Notes: a model not told the origin generated them from the sequence alone. A stretch of 64,000 nt of DNA from Acanthacorydalis orientalis (GCA_034766995.1 CM068321.1:17671526-17735525); one strand, 5' to 3'. Shown: positions 26,950-40,159, counted from the stretch's first letter. Made by a program: numbers and translations.

Positions 26950-27160
26950 CAGGTGACCTCCATGTAATACGGCATTTTCACAACACGGTTTCGCTCTAAC
27001 ACGGTTTGAGAATTGGGGAAATTTTGTAGAAATTGCATCTGAGATAAACCAAATTAATTCAGAGAACAATAGCCAGATAGAAACGCTGATCTTCAAAATT
27101 TTACCCCAAAAATCATACAGAAAGACATAATATTTGCTCTTAGGTAAAAGCAAACAACAG
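26950..27160 (+). mobile_element. pogo/Tigger-like element terminus (candidate)
   Basis: Directly after the TA array comes caggtgacctccatgtaata, followed by two copies of AACACGGTTT at about 26981 and 26999. Pogo/Tigger elements insert at TA, begin with CAG and often carry repeated ACACGG-type subterminal motifs. No transposase motif and no second terminus are visible, and the right limit is arbitrary. Confidence 0.35.
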
Positions 27161-27172
27161 AAAATAACACAT

Positions 27173-27241
27173 TTTTTGTAAAAAGTACAGCATATAAATC
27201 TAGCATGCTGTATTTGCTGTATTTTTGTAAAAAGTACAGCA
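27173..27241. repeat. short direct duplication
   Basis: The 20-mer tttttgtaaaaagtacagca occurs at 27173-27192 and again at 27222-27241. Confidence 0.85.
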
Positions 27242-27424
27242 AATCGAGATAAGGATATTTTGCCAGAAAGAAAATGCGTTCATTTAATAATTTTTAGCAA
27301 TGATGAAAAAAACAACATTACATAATATTAATATATAATACTTTTGATCAATTGTTGATTGTTTTAATAAACATATTTTTCTTAGCCATAAAAAGAAATA
27401 GTATAGTTGTTAATTTTTGGAAAC

Positions 27425-27426
<2 letters not shown>

Positions 27427-27463
<37 letters not shown>

Positions 27464-27464
27464 T
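27427..27464. repeat. (TA)n microsatellite
   Basis: TA array with one TGTA unit near its right end. Confidence 0.92.
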
Positions 27465-27807
27465 CAGTTTAAATATTAGGTCGGTTTAAAATTTTTAGAA
27501 AGTATTCAAAAAAACATGCACAATGGAGCAGAATGGCTAAAAATAGATACATTTATTCTATTTCAAATGAATTTACAACTCTCTAAGAAATCCAATAAGT
27601 TGTTATCCTTTTTGAATTTTTTTACGCTTATCAACTTACACATTCTCTAAAAGTTTCCATTCTGATCTTCCCATTTAAACATCTATATGCACTTACACTA
27701 ATTATGTGTAGTGCTTATCAAATACAAAAATATAATAAATGAAAAATGTTTAGATTACATTAAGTGTGCGTATGTTTGTATGCATGCATGTATATAAATA
27801 TATTTAA

Positions 27808-27908
<101 letters not shown>

Positions 27909-28142
27909 CACTTTAGTATTTTGTAAATTAAACCTCCGTTGTTTTTGAATTTTCGTTCACATAGCATGTCATTTTTTATTAAAGTAGCATTCTTTTCAAA
28001 TATTTAATAAGCTACATCTCGAGAGCGTTTCAAAATATCTTAAATAAAGAATGGCATATTAAATGATTATACTGCTATGAGCAAATAGAAAGTTATTTTT
28101 CTTTATTATATAGATATTTCATGGAGCTTGTATTCATAATGT

Positions 28143-28143
28143 T

Positions 28144-28184
<41 letters not shown>

Positions 28185-28195
28185 ATGTGTGTGTA
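28143..28195. repeat. (TA)n(TG)n compound microsatellite
   Basis: About 26 bases of TA followed by about 26 bases of TG-rich sequence. Confidence 0.95.
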
Positions 28196-28269
28196 ATCTT
28201 ATAATCCTGCGGTTCTTAACAAACGAAAATCAATATATTGCCGGATCTACGATACGTTATAAAGAGAGT

Positions 28270-28600
28270 GAATCACGCGACAAGCTAATAAATTATTGTC
28301 GTCGTTCGAGCGACGGAGACCACCTTCTAAAAATCAAAACGTCGCCCGCTCGTAAGTCATCCGATGGACGCGTACGTGCGTCGCGACGCCACGACGGTCC
28401 CATCGAACGCGGTTCACCGCAGAATTCAATTATCGCGACCTGCAATCGCGCGACTGTCTTCGTCGGACGTCCACTGTTGTTGCGGCAAATAACTAACGTC
28501 CAACTGTTAACTGCGACCGCTTGTAATTTCAATTTACGTACATCTGCTCGATATTGTGAAACCGCAGACGCTGCTGTTCGTTAAATCTTAATTGCATTTT
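28270..28600. other. CpG-dense island, function unknown
   Basis: CG dinucleotides are frequent here (for example cgtcgtcgttcgagcgacgg at 28297) in an otherwise AT-rich region. Open frames run on both strands (28171-28584 + and 28293-28532 -) with no recognisable domain. It could be a promoter or enhancer, or an unrecognised exon. Confidence 0.4.
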
Positions 28601-28701
28601 ACGCGTCCAGAATCGATTTTTACACAGACGATCTGAAACAGACACAACAACGCAGCAAAAAACTGTATAACGAAACGAGCAACTGCTTTTTTCTAATTCC
28701 A

Positions 28702-28702
<1 letters not shown>

Positions 28703-28745
<43 letters not shown>
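28703..28745. repeat. (TG)n(TA)n microsatellite
   Basis: Short TG start followed by about 36 bases of TA. Confidence 0.94.
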
Positions 28746-28746
<1 letters not shown>

Positions 28747-29828
28747 GCACGAATATGAAACGTGTCGAAAAGCTACGATTTCGTTGCTGAAACTGTAGAA
28801 AATTCGCAGTAATTTCATCAATTTTTCAATGTAATTGGAATGAAAATACTTTTCTCATCGTCTAGACTGCATGAATAGAAAGAAAAAAACTGTAACAAAC
28901 GTCGAGTCACGAGTCTTGATCGACGAAACGTATTTTTAAGTGATACATAAGGCGCGTTTTGAATGTTTCTGTTCCTAAATAACTTTGTTATTCAGTCGAA
29001 TTCGATATTATTATTAAATCTTTTAAAATATGTGTTATTTTTACATATAGAATGTTCGTTTGTTTCAGTATATTAATTGGTTAGAAAGAGAAGATTAGTT
29101 TAATTAACTTATCTGGTCACATATTAGAAACAGATATTATTTTATATTAAAATAATGTTTTTATTTAATAAGAAATTTCATTATTTTTTCTATATTAACC
29201 ACTAAATCAAAGATCTGTGACCAATTCGTTTATAATATTGAATTATTTAATAAATTTTATTAATGCAATTAAATCAAAATAATTAATGCCTAACCAGTAA
29301 AATGGAGCCACTGTGATTCCAGCTGATTTTACATTCAGAGTATTATGACCAAAAAAAATTAAAAGTAATCTATATTGTGTAATCAAAAAATCATGGATTT
29401 AATATGTTAATTACATTTTATTATTTCTATACCTTTCGAATACAACCCCGTTTAATCGTATCAGAAAAGAAATTATTTTATCGTTTGTCATTAATTCCAT
29501 ATTTTTTATTATTATTTATTTTAGTTATTTTTTATAAAAATGTAAGATAAATATATTTTCATTCCCTAAATATTTTTATTTTATTTCTTTTATGCTTTAT
29601 CCGACTTACAAGAACAAATTATTGATAAATATTTTACACATTTATATAAATTGAGATTTTACATAAAGTATATTTACTGTAACCCCAGCTTAACAGTTGT
29701 TTTATACTTTTCCGCCTTACTAATTAAAAATTGAACAATTAACTGGATAATAAATTATGGTTTGGGTCGAGCCTTCATTTTTATTTTATCACGTTTTTTC
29801 ATAGTACATCAAGTCACTGATAAATTAA

Positions 29829-30684
29829 CCCTTTAAAAACAAAATTTTAAACAAAGATAGTCGTTTTTGACAGCAAGATTTATATCACATTCATGTGTGT
29901 TCAATGGATAAATATAAAGGCAAATATGAAGGTACAAAAAAATCTTTTTTCTTATTTCTCTAAAAATAATGGCATCGCCATAGAAATTTGCATAAACACT
30001 GATGAGGATTAAGCTATTATAAAGTATGGAGAATTCATTTGTAAAAGTTTACATTGTATTTTATTTACACAATCAACTGATTTATTTTGAGCATCAAATC
30101 ATATTGACTTTTTATTGAAGTTCTTTTAGTGTCTTAACCTTTTATGCATGAATCACGAGTCTTTATATAAGTTAAGTACACAAGTTTTGTGTCTCAGTTA
30201 TTAGACACATATTGTGTAGTGATGATTTTTGTATTTGTATTAGTAGTGAATTAGTTTTTATTTTTGCGAAATATTTACCTGAAAAACAATGTAGTGGAAA
30301 AAACAAATATTTGAAGTTGATGACGAAGAAAATGAAAGCGAATATAAGTTTTAAGTGATAAGAGTATTTAAAATAAAAAAAGAAAAAATTTGTGAGATCT
30401 CGAAAACGTGTAAAACGACTAGATAGTTCAGAGAGTGAAGAAACTGGTAATATTTCAATTAATATTTCTTTATCAGAACAAAATGCAGATGTCTTGCAGT
30501 GGCAAGATTATGATAATGAACCATAAGTATAGGATAATGAAAAGATAGCAGAAATAAACTCGATAGTCCTGCGTAGACTAGGAAAGAATTGTATTCTAAG
30601 AAGTTCTAACCAAAGATTTTTGAGAAATTGTAACGAACGAAACCAATAAATACTTCTTTTCAATTCAAATACAAGCACGAGGGG
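29829..30684 (+). mobile_element. piggyBac-like remnant (candidate)
   Basis: The region is bounded by TTAA on both sides (29825-29828 and 30685-30688), the target piggyBac elements duplicate. It starts CCCTTTAAAAAC and ends CGAGGGG, giving the CCC...GGG polarity of that superfamily. Inside, at about 30395-30525, a frame reads RSRKRVKRLDSSESEETG and later LQWQDYDNEP. This resembles the acidic, Ser/Asp-rich N-terminus of piggyBac-type transposases. No DDE core is visible, and at 856 bases it would be an internal-deletion copy. The terminal repeats agree only over the outermost bases, so this is an inference. Confidence 0.4.
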
Positions 30685-31030
30685 TTAATTTGAATTAAAT
30701 ATTGTCGATTACATTTATTTTTTATTAGAAAAATTAACATATCTTATATCTATTACATGATATATCAGTAAACCATGTCTCCTGCTTAGCTTTAAACGTA
30801 TCTGTTATTTTATTATTAATTTGAATTTCGATACTCATAAGAAGAAAGTAACGCCCAATACCTTAAAGATATTTATAGGTTATAGTCGCGTACTTCTTCA
30901 ATCAGATCAGAACAATCTGTACAAGAATACGTTTTTGTACTTATATTTATATATTAAGAAAAAATGGGAAACATCGAAAAAGCAGAGATAAAAATAATTG
31001 ATTTGAATTTATATATTTATTTCAACTTAT

Positions 31031-31031
31031 A

Positions 31032-31070
<39 letters not shown>

Positions 31071-31071
31071 G
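31031..31071. repeat. (TA)n microsatellite
   Basis: TA array with one AAA interruption. Confidence 0.92.
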
Positions 31072-31471
31072 GATTCTTTATGATGTTCATAACACAACTC
31101 ATCCTTTCACCAAACCAATTTCCATCTAGTGGGAGTTAAGTGCGCTTCTTATCGATATTCTACGTCGGCTTATCGCTATCTTAACATCTCACAATGTTCT
31201 GCAATCATCCATTCGCTATATTACACTTGGCCCCCTGAACTCGCTCGCCTGCACCATCTCCTTTATCATGAACGCTCATTCGACGCCCCCTGCCATGGCT
31301 ATTTACATGTGCTTTACATTTTTCTTCCCCTTCATTCATATTTTGCATGATTTATGTTCGTTTCACAGTTTCGTGTATCTTGCACACCACTCTCCGCCAT
31401 CCGACTCACCGAATTAGGGTTGTCAAGAACTTTATTAGCTTGTTCTTCTGAAATATACCTTTTTTTAGTAA

Positions 31472-31505
<34 letters not shown>

Positions 31506-31551
31506 AATGTATTCAAATATACATTCGTATTTATATATATATATATATATT
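31472..31551. repeat. paired (TA)n microsatellites
   Basis: Two TA arrays separated by about 28 bases that contain gtattcaaatatacattcgt. Confidence 0.92.
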
Positions 31552-33819
31552 ATAATCTTTAAATAAAATAGCAGTACTCTGATGTATTGAAATTTTAAGA
31601 TCGTAAAAAGTAATTTCATTATATTTAATTAAATTATATGATATACGGTTTCTCTTTCATTTTTCTTCATTAATTATAAAATAATAACGAATGAAGGACA
31701 ATATACTTTTATTACGGTAATGAATTACTTTTGCGAATAAATTTTCCTTGTCCCTGCAAAAAGAAATTAATCAAAAAAGTTCAATAAATGATTATTGATC
31801 ATTTTTGATTTGTTTTAAAGCATTTGAATAGCGATTCTATCGTCGTGAGAGATGTGGAAAAATCTATAGAATGAATTAATAAATAAAATGAATTAAAATA
31901 TAGGACTTTGTCTATTTCAGAAATATGCATACACACTATTTTTTAAATATAATAACTTCTTCATTTAATACTTTCAATCAAAGACCGGCATTTTGTTGAT
32001 CCTACCACGTTTCCTTTGATAAAAAGTAGTTTAAAATTATAATCCGTTTTATATATCTATTTCGATTCTTGTGTTAGCATTTTTTTTGTATTCAGTGACT
32101 ATTAAATTATGAATAAAATAGAATCTTTTTTTAATTGTAAAAATTCTCGATTTAAAATAATTCTTATAGCCTTCTCTTATATTGAAAACAAAGTACATTT
32201 TTTAAAACCTTCTAAAAATTATATGATTCTGGAGTAATATATATAAAGTAAAAAAATTAATTTTCTTCAAAATATTTCAGAGTACATAATTTAATATTCT
32301 AAGAAAACCTTGTCATATAACATACAATTGGTAGTCAATATATAATTTTACTTTATTAAATCAAATATATAAAGGACATTACAAAGCATTTTTTTTAAGA
32401 TTACAACTTTATTTAATGTATTTACTAAAATATTCAGTATCTACAGAAAAATTTAATTATTGCATAATTAAAATATGATCTTCATATGTTACTTAATATC
32501 ATGAGATCTTAATCATTAGTTTCGTCAGCTTAACTGCATATTTATTTAAATAAAAATATTTTAAACAGAGAATATTTATTAATCATCCACCCATAATATT
32601 TCCAAACTGATTATTCTAATTCGAAAAAAAAGTTAACATTTATGTGGATGTGTTGAAAATTTTAGGATAATATATAAGAAAACCAATTTTGTAAATTATC
32701 AGATATGAAAATTCAACATTTTTCAAATATTCGTTTCACTTAAGTTAATAAATAATCAATTTTTTAATAAAAAAAAGGCTGTGTGTACACATATAGATAC
32801 TTTCAACAGGAAAACATTTGATTTTTTTTCTTAAAAACTATTAAATATTTTGAAAAAGTGTTTCTATTATTATAAGTTTGATGTGTTAATAAAAACAGCG
32901 AAGAAAATTATAACGAATGAGATGTGTTTTCAAATTAATAAAGGAAATATTTTGTAAACTCAAACTAAGTTAAAAAAATTATAAAATAACACTCTTATAA
33001 TTGAAAAATATTTCTTGTAAATTTAGAATGATTTATTTCTTTATAAATTTCAGTTTATTCAGAAATACATTCTTCTAATAAAGTTTTGCTCAAAATGAGA
33101 ATATAATAAAAATATATAATATTAATTCAAGTAAAATACTTAAATCAAAAAAGTGATTAAACGTATGTGCATGTATGTATATATATATATATAAATTGAA
33201 TCATTTATCGCTTTTTCAGTATCCCCAATCTATCTTTGTAAATAAAATCTCAATTGATACTCAATCGACGTTTTTAATTGCACGGCGTGAGTGATTTTTT
33301 AGATTGAAATCAGTCAACTGACCCGTGGTTCGATTCCCGTCACGTGATACTCAGTGTACACTGTCGACATCGGCGTTCGCCAACGGAAATTGGAAATTTT
33401 GATAAAGGTCACTGTGTGTATGCGTCTAACCTTTTGAACTTAGGGTTCGTTTCGTAAGCGTTGGTGTCGCGTCATTTCGACGGAAACCGAATTCTCCGTT
33501 GCAAAATTGAAAATCCGAAGACCGCATATTAAATATTGTATCGATAACGTTTGGCATGTGCGCGATCCATTTTGATCGTATCAGGTTATATTATTTGTGT
33601 ATGGATATATTTTATATTTATAAACCTTTTAAATGTGTTTTATAACCTGGATTTATACAATGGAAACGATTTTTCTCTATGAAATTCTCAACAATATTAC
33701 ATAAGAATTAATATAATTATTTTAAGGAAAGACGAAAATTTATATAAATAAACTATTATTGACTCTTCTAGGAAAAAAATACTCAAAAAGCATATAAAAC
33801 ACAGTTCACACTGTTTATG

Positions 33820-33875
33820 TTATATATATATATAAATATGTATGTATGTATAAATGTGTATATATATATATATAT
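33820..33875. repeat. TA/GTAT microsatellite
   Basis: TA blocks flanking a TATG tetranucleotide run. Confidence 0.9.
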
Positions 33876-34533
33876 TCTGTCTTTTCTAAAAGAGAAAAAA
33901 GTTATATCAGTTAACCAAAGAGCAAACTTCTTAAAAAACGCAAAATTGACATGAAATTAAAAAATAAGCAAGTTATACTAGTTAACCAAAGAACAGAGTT
34001 TTTAAAAAATACTGAATTTATTTGTTATATCCATGTAACTAGTTAATTATAAAAGTAAATGTGCATATGAAAATATACATGAAGCAAAATATGCATGATG
34101 TAAAAATTGATCTCTGTAGGTGTGAGTTATAATTGAGTTCTACTGTATATTTAATCAAGAAGAACAAAACCATTCCATCTTTTAAATATTCTGAAATTTA
34201 CTCTAAATATAAATTATTAATCTAATTCAATGACTCAAAGAAATATAATTATATAAATTAAACTATGATATAGGAACAAAATATAAAACTGATTTCATTT
34301 ACAGCTGTACCTCAAAATTGAAAATGATAAATATATTTTTAATACTGTTGGTAAATTTTATATATTTCTATTGATATAGTTTCAAGATATATTTGCGAAT
34401 AAAATAAAAAAAATCATCAAATTTAGTAGCAGAAATATTTTTTGCCCTTTGCAAAATGTAATCCTCGATATATTATAACAATCTATACATGCAATTGTTC
34501 ACTCCGGTAATTCAAAAAAATATACGATATGAC

Positions 34534-34557
34534 ACATACACACACACGCTTACACAC

Positions 34558-34599
<42 letters not shown>

Positions 34600-34610
34600 A
34601 TGTGTGTGTG
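34534..34610. repeat. (CA)n(TA)n(TG)n palindromic microsatellite
   Basis: CA-rich left arm, about 32 bases of TA in the centre and a TG right arm, so the whole tract is nearly self-complementary. Confidence 0.95.
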
Positions 34611-35719
34611 AAACTGTGAACAGAAGAACAAAACCAGCAGAAAAACTTGGATCGTGATTATTTCGACATCTTCACAGTACGTGACGACTCAAAGTCGATT
34701 TTCCATGTAAGGCTCGTGTTGCTAATGGAGCGATCCGTTACAGTGAGCCGTTAAAAGCTGTGCCAGATTTCCTCAATCGATAAATACCCGAAAGAAAGAA
34801 AACTTCTTCGCGAGCTACTGAATAAAATGAGCTCGTGACATACACATACACACAAACAAATACAGACCTGTTCATACACACACATATATAGGATAGATTT
34901 AACACACATACAGTCGCATTAAAGACTTGCTACGCAATACTCGTACACGTATTCATACTGCATGAGATTTCTTGCGCTGACGTTTTTCGCATAGTCCATC
35001 AATTTATAGTTTCGCTATGTTGATTTTTGTGGAAGTCCACTGAAAGTCGAGTACATATAAAAGTATAAAAAACAGATTGTATAGGTATATAGTTACGTTT
35101 GTGTGGGAGGGAGATATGTGTGTGGAAAAAACTTTAGGAAGTCTACAGGAAAAAAGTCATAACGTTACAAAGATATGAACATGATTTCACTTAAATATAT
35201 TAGATTATATGAAACGAATATTTCAAACTAAATCGATTCTGTCGAAGTAGTTCTTTTTTATTTATTGCAATAGAATTGTGCTTTGCGATTTATGTGTACG
35301 AATAAGAACTGCAAAAAATATTAATTTGATGTACTGTTACAAGAACTTCAAACTTATGTAATATTTTTAAATGACATAAACAATTAGCTTATTAAAATTT
35401 CTGATGAAATTACTATGAATAAATGACAAAAGCAATATAGCTTAATTAACAGCATTTGAATTCGAATCTTTCTTTAGACAATATATATTTTTTTATTTAT
35501 TGAAAAAAACTCATTATTCATCATTCATAAAAAAAATATTATAAAATCTTTATGTTTATTTATTTTATATTATACAAACTGGAATTTACATTATTTCTTT
35601 ATAATTACACACAAATATCATTCACTAAAACGTTTAATTTTTATGAATATTTCAAGGGCAATAATTCTATATTCTTATTAGTTTTTCTCCATTAGTTTTT
35701 AAAAATAAATATGTATAAT

Positions 35720-35751
35720 TTCGTGTAGAACCTTAAGTTGAATCATCCTAT
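35720..35751. mobile_element. MITE terminal repeat fragment
   Basis: The string aaccttaagttgaatcatcc matches the right end of the adjacent MITE (aacctaaattgaatcaacc). It is separated from that MITE by a short TA run, so two family members lie end to end. Confidence 0.6.
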
Positions 35752-35761
35752 ATATATACAT

Positions 35762-35968
35762 AGGGTGATTCAACTTAGGCTTCCACATGAAAGTATTAAA
35801 AAACCGCAAAAATTTAAAGAAAAAGAAATATTGTTCCCCATTTAGTATTTTATTTTAATTATATTTTAGTATTTAATTGAATTAAAATACTAAATAAAAA
35901 ATAACATATTTTTTCTTAACCTCTGCACCCCTTTTTAATACTTCCATGTGGGAACCTAAATTGAATCA

Positions 35969-35972
<4 letters not shown>
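35762..35972. mobile_element. foldback MITE, about 210 bp
   Basis: The left end gggtgattcaacttaggctt and the right end, read inverted as ggttgattcaatttaggttc, are terminal inverted repeats that stay alignable for about 45 bases (through gaagtattaaaaa). The two halves remain roughly complementary to the centre at about 35866, where tttagtatttaattgaatta is itself palindromic. There is no coding capacity. A related terminus occurs at 3975-4005 and a partial one at 35720-35751. It is a non-autonomous DNA element and its superfamily is not clear. The right edge runs into a CT microsatellite, so no target duplication is visible there. Confidence 0.8.

Positions 35973-36038
<66 letters not shown>
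35971..36038. repeat. (CT)n(TA)n compound microsatellite
   Basis: Thirty bases of CT followed by about 38 bases of TA. Confidence 0.96.
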
Positions 36039-36040
<2 letters not shown>

Positions 36041-36250
36041 GCCACACATATATATATATATAGTAATTTAAATTTTCTTTCGTTTGATATTCTTTTTTGT
36101 TCGATAAGTAAAACATTTATAAAATTTATATAAAACAAAAAAAAATAATTAATCTATAAAAACATATAACTCTATTAACTGTATTTACTCATAAACCTAT
36201 AGGGGAGATATTTAAAAATGATTGAATTAAGAAAATTCAATTTTTTCCAG

Positions 36251-36445
36251 CTCGAAAACGAACCAAAAATTCAAAACTGGCAAGTTGCCAGTCGTGATCC
36301 AGGAACTGGTGGCTGGACGCCCTGGTCTAGATGGTCTACATGTTCTCGTACATGCGATGGAGGTGTATCTCATCAACTGAGACGTTGTAACTCTTTCTCT
36401 GGATGCCATGGAGATCCAGTTCGTTACAAAATTTGTAACATGCAA
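36251..36445 (+). CDS. exon with thrombospondin type-1 repeat (ADAMTS-like secreted matrix protein)
   Basis: This is an internal exon of 195 bases (65 codons, phase 0 at both ends). It is preceded by the acceptor ttttttccag and followed by the donor gtaagt directly after CAA. Residues 22-62 form most of a TSP1 domain. WTPWSRW (22-28) carries the stacked Trp residues that are usually C-mannosylated. CSRTCDGG (31-38) carries the O-fucosylation-type Ser/Thr. GVSHQLRRC leads to the RRC Cys at 46, then Cys 52 and RYKIC at 62. Five of the six expected cysteines are here; the sixth should follow NMQ in the next exon. The NMQ-type ending and wording resemble insect ADAMTS-like proteins such as lonely heart or papilin relatives, which act in extracellular matrix and lack a protease domain. 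A true ADAMTS protease cannot be excluded from one exon. No adjacent exon of this gene was found, so its introns are long. Confidence 0.85.
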
Positions 36446-36494
36446 GTAAGTTGTTTCAAATTTGTTTAAAAAAGAACTACGTTTAACATTAGTA

Positions 36495-36496
<2 letters not shown>

Positions 36497-36558
<62 letters not shown>

Positions 36559-36560
36559 AT
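36497..36560. repeat. (TA)n(TG)n compound microsatellite
   Basis: About 42 bases of TA and 20 of TG, 52 bases downstream of the TSP1 exon donor, hence intronic. Confidence 0.96.
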
Positions 36561-36956
36561 AAATATGGTACAGAGCTGTTTGAAAATAAGTTATCATTTT
36601 TAAGCAATCATAAAAATGAATGTATATATACATTGGCGCCAGAATATATCCTTTATAACAGACAAACTTCAAGTTTTGAAACTCTCCAAACTTTCCGAAC
36701 TATTAGATGATATCATGATCTCATGCTTCTTGTTAGTGTTGAAGCGTTATAAATCGACACAATATTCGTTATATGAGATACTGAAAATCCTTGTTTGGCC
36801 ATCAAACATGTATAGGATAATCTAAAAGTTAATATATTCGAACAATAGTTCATAAAATCTACTCTATAGGTTTTTAATTAGAAATTAAATATTCAAAATG
36901 ATTAAACTGTGTAAAATAATGAATATCAGGTATTCATCGAAGCCAGTGAAACATTG

Positions 36957-37020
<64 letters not shown>

Positions 37021-37026
37021 GTATAT
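36957..37026. repeat. (TA)n(TATG)n microsatellite
   Basis: About 52 bases of TA followed by GTAT tetranucleotides. Confidence 0.95.
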
Positions 37027-37915
37027 GAACATAATGTATTAAACATGGTTACTGTGACTAATTGATAAAATATACCTAGAAATGTATCATATAATTAGTA
37101 TCCATAAGTACAGAACGTAGTTTTTATTTTTTATTTAGGAATATGTATAATTTTTAATATAAAAAACAAGTAATTGATAATACTAGAACATGTTTATTAC
37201 AAAAAATTTAAAGACATCCCGAGTTATATTCATAAAGTATAACATCTAACATTATTAAGTAGTCCGTTGATTATTAAGTATCAAGTAATGTTATCATGGA
37301 ATAAATTGGATCATTTTAGATAAATTCATCGAAATTCTGGAACAAAATTCTAAAAATCCAAGTAAATCAATTTATACATCGAACCAGTAATCATTTTTTT
37401 TAATTCGAGAAGAAAAATATTATTCAGATGTTAATTATTTATATAAATAAGAAAATAATTGTTTTGAATGATTAATAAACTTGACTAGAAATAAGAATAA
37501 TCCAATGATATAAAAGTGTCATATTCATTTCTATATCCAAAAATGTATAATTTATTAAATAAAAAATGTATCAATTAATGAATAAGAATAAACAATTTAA
37601 ATTTAAAAAAATCGCTACTACTATTATAATTTTAGCACTGTAACTAGATTCATTTGTGAAAGAAAAAAATCTTATAATTTTAACAAATAGAACAAATTTT
37701 CTGTGACAACAAAACTAATCAATAAAAGTAATATTAAAATTGTAAACTTCCAGAATTTAAATAAGTTTATCTTATATTTATATATTATACACATGTTTCA
37801 TTTTAAATATAGAGAACTTACTCATATTATTATTTATATTTCTTCTCTATTTAATTTTTTGCAGTGATGTAATGTCCAAAAAGTAATATTTCACATATTT
37901 ATTTTATTTTCAGTG

Positions 37916-37917
<2 letters not shown>

Positions 37918-37963
<46 letters not shown>
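37918..37963. repeat. (TA)n microsatellite
   Basis: About 45 bases of TA. Confidence 0.95.
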
Positions 37964-37965
<2 letters not shown>

Positions 37966-38247
37966 GTGTTTATATGTATGTCTGAATAAAATCAAAGTAT
38001 ATTGTATAAAAACATAATATATTCAAAAAAATCAACATAGTAAACGATGCGCTCAAATATTCATATAAAAAGAAAAAAGGTTGTAGAGAAAATGTTCTAT
38101 AACAAATACACCCATCATTCACAATCAAACGGGAGATCAATGCGTGTATTACGCGATCAAAGTTCGCACAAAATGGTAGATTTATACAAGCTTTCGTACG
38201 TTTATTCGCGAACGCCACAATTTTCTCATAAACACGGACGGATATAC

Positions 38248-38249
<2 letters not shown>

Positions 38250-38294
<45 letters not shown>
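38250..38294. repeat. (TA)n microsatellite
   Basis: About 45 bases of TA between short CA and TG ends. Confidence 0.95.
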
Positions 38295-38298
<4 letters not shown>

Positions 38299-39339
38299 GT
38301 GTATGTTCGCGTTGAAGACCCGTTTGTATCTCAGAGTTTTTCTCTTGACACAGTTGCCAGTGACTGATATGCCACTTTTAACCTCAATTTAAATATCTTT
38401 GAATATCATATATCATGAAATTTGAATACTACGTCATAAGCACACACATACATATCAGTGTTATGTATGTATGTATGTAACCGCTGGCGACGGCTATGAA
38501 AAACTTTTTCGTCTCCACTGTTTACCTCTCTCACTCTGTCTCCTCATAAAATTTGCTTAAAAAAAGTAAGTCGATTGATAAATGTCTGTGACATTCGCGT
38601 CTAATATATTCATATAAATGTTGTCTGAGATGTCACAATAAAAATGATTTTTATGTTTCGACAATACGTTCGGGCAGCGCATGAATCATATGTTTCAATA
38701 AAAATATTCGCTAAGATAAACAATCGCTTTCAAAACCATACACACGTACACATGCTTGTACATAACTTTGGAATTATTTTTGGAGACGATCGAAAATTAT
38801 TTATTGTTTCGACGATTCTCGGGTTACACTGACTCGTTATATTCTTGGAACAAAAGTTATTCGACTGAAAATTCGTAGAGTCATAACAAATGTCAGTTCA
38901 AAGTTTGTGTATAAAAATTATTTCATTTTTTAATACGACTGTCAAGTTGCTTTATTGTCTAAAAATCTTTTTTGTTTACATTGTACTAAAATTCAATTTT
39001 TTTTAATTTTGTCATGTGTTACATTTTACATTAACTTCAATCAATTTAAATGCATACACAATGGCGTTCGTTTTACTAACTTCTATTCAATTGCTGTCTC
39101 AAGCTTTTTTATTGTTTTAAAATGGTTCTGTTTACATTGGATTAAGATTCAATTTTTTTTAATGTTAACAAGTTTTATATTTTAAATTAACTTCTATCAA
39201 TTTAAATGCATACATATTAGGGTCAGTTTCTACTTATTAACTTAGTAATTGCTATAAAAAATAAACACTACAGAAGTTGTTGTTATTTTTTTAGGATGTG
39301 TTACTTATAGAAACCCATACGCTATAATCTACTTTCTTT

Positions 39340-39680
39340 TTTTCGATAGCGCTACAGCCCAAATCGAGCCGTGTCCTCCTCAGTTTTCTGCCTCCAAACA
39401 TCACTCTGCCTAGCAGTCCTTCTTCATTTACTTACTCCCAACAGTTCCACTGCAAATTCCGTATTAGTGATCGTTTACCGTTAAATCCATCCAATGTCTG
39501 AGGTTTATTGTGAGGTTTCACAACGTTTGTTGTTTTACGAAGTGGAATTGTTAGCCCTACGCACAGCCCCTTTTCCGGAGGACCATTCTCTCTCTCTCAC
39601 TAGCCCTAATCCCTCGGGGATACCCGATCTTAAGTGAGGTTACTCAGTTTACCAGGATTATCTAGTTGGAGGTGATAATC
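39340..39680. repeat. possible retroelement-derived segment
   Basis: A GC-richer, low-A/T island with wording reminiscent of insect non-LTR element 3' regions (for example gttagccctacgcacagccc at about 39550 and cggaggaccattc at about 39576). No reverse-transcriptase motif is present. The assignment rests on resemblance only. Confidence 0.2.
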
Positions 39681-40156
39681 AGAATAGAGTAAGAAAAACT
39701 ATGTAACTCTATCTGGTATCGACGTCGTGCGGTACACATGCACCACCTCATTTTAACCCCATAATCTACATTATGTAAAATTAAATAAAAAAAATCATTA
39801 TCACTATGAAAATAAATAAAAACATTTTTATAAAAGCTTCTGAGAAACATCAGTATGCACTTTTTTATTAATTTTGCATTTCTAATTCTGTATACAAATG
39901 TCTGGAACATCTTTGTTAAACGCATAAAAAAGAAGAAAAAAATATATTTTCATAACTACAAATATTTTAATTAGTTATGTCATTAAAATGACCTTTTCTT
40001 AAATAATATTCTTATTTTGACATAATTATTAACAATTCTTATGTAAATAAAATATTTTTAATTAAGTTAATGAATAGATCTCCAGTTATCGACTTCTTTT
40101 CATTTTGCAATTTTTTGAATATCTTAAATAAATAATTTGTATATATTATAATTTAT

Positions 40157-40159
<3 letters not shown>

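Larger units (their letters stand above)
30685..35719. other. AT-rich non-coding stretch, no gene recognised
   Basis: GC-richer patches at 31120-31420, 33270-33560 and 34610-34830 have no recognisable coding or RNA structure. A tRNA B-box-like string at 33327 was considered and rejected. 31550-33180 is featureless AT-rich sequence. Confidence 0.55.

Noticed and set aside
33281..33350. tRNA-like B box (ggttcgattcc at 33327)
   Set aside because: The T stem does not pair, no acceptor stem or A box fits, and no cloverleaf can be drawn. At most a very degraded tRNA-derived sequence.
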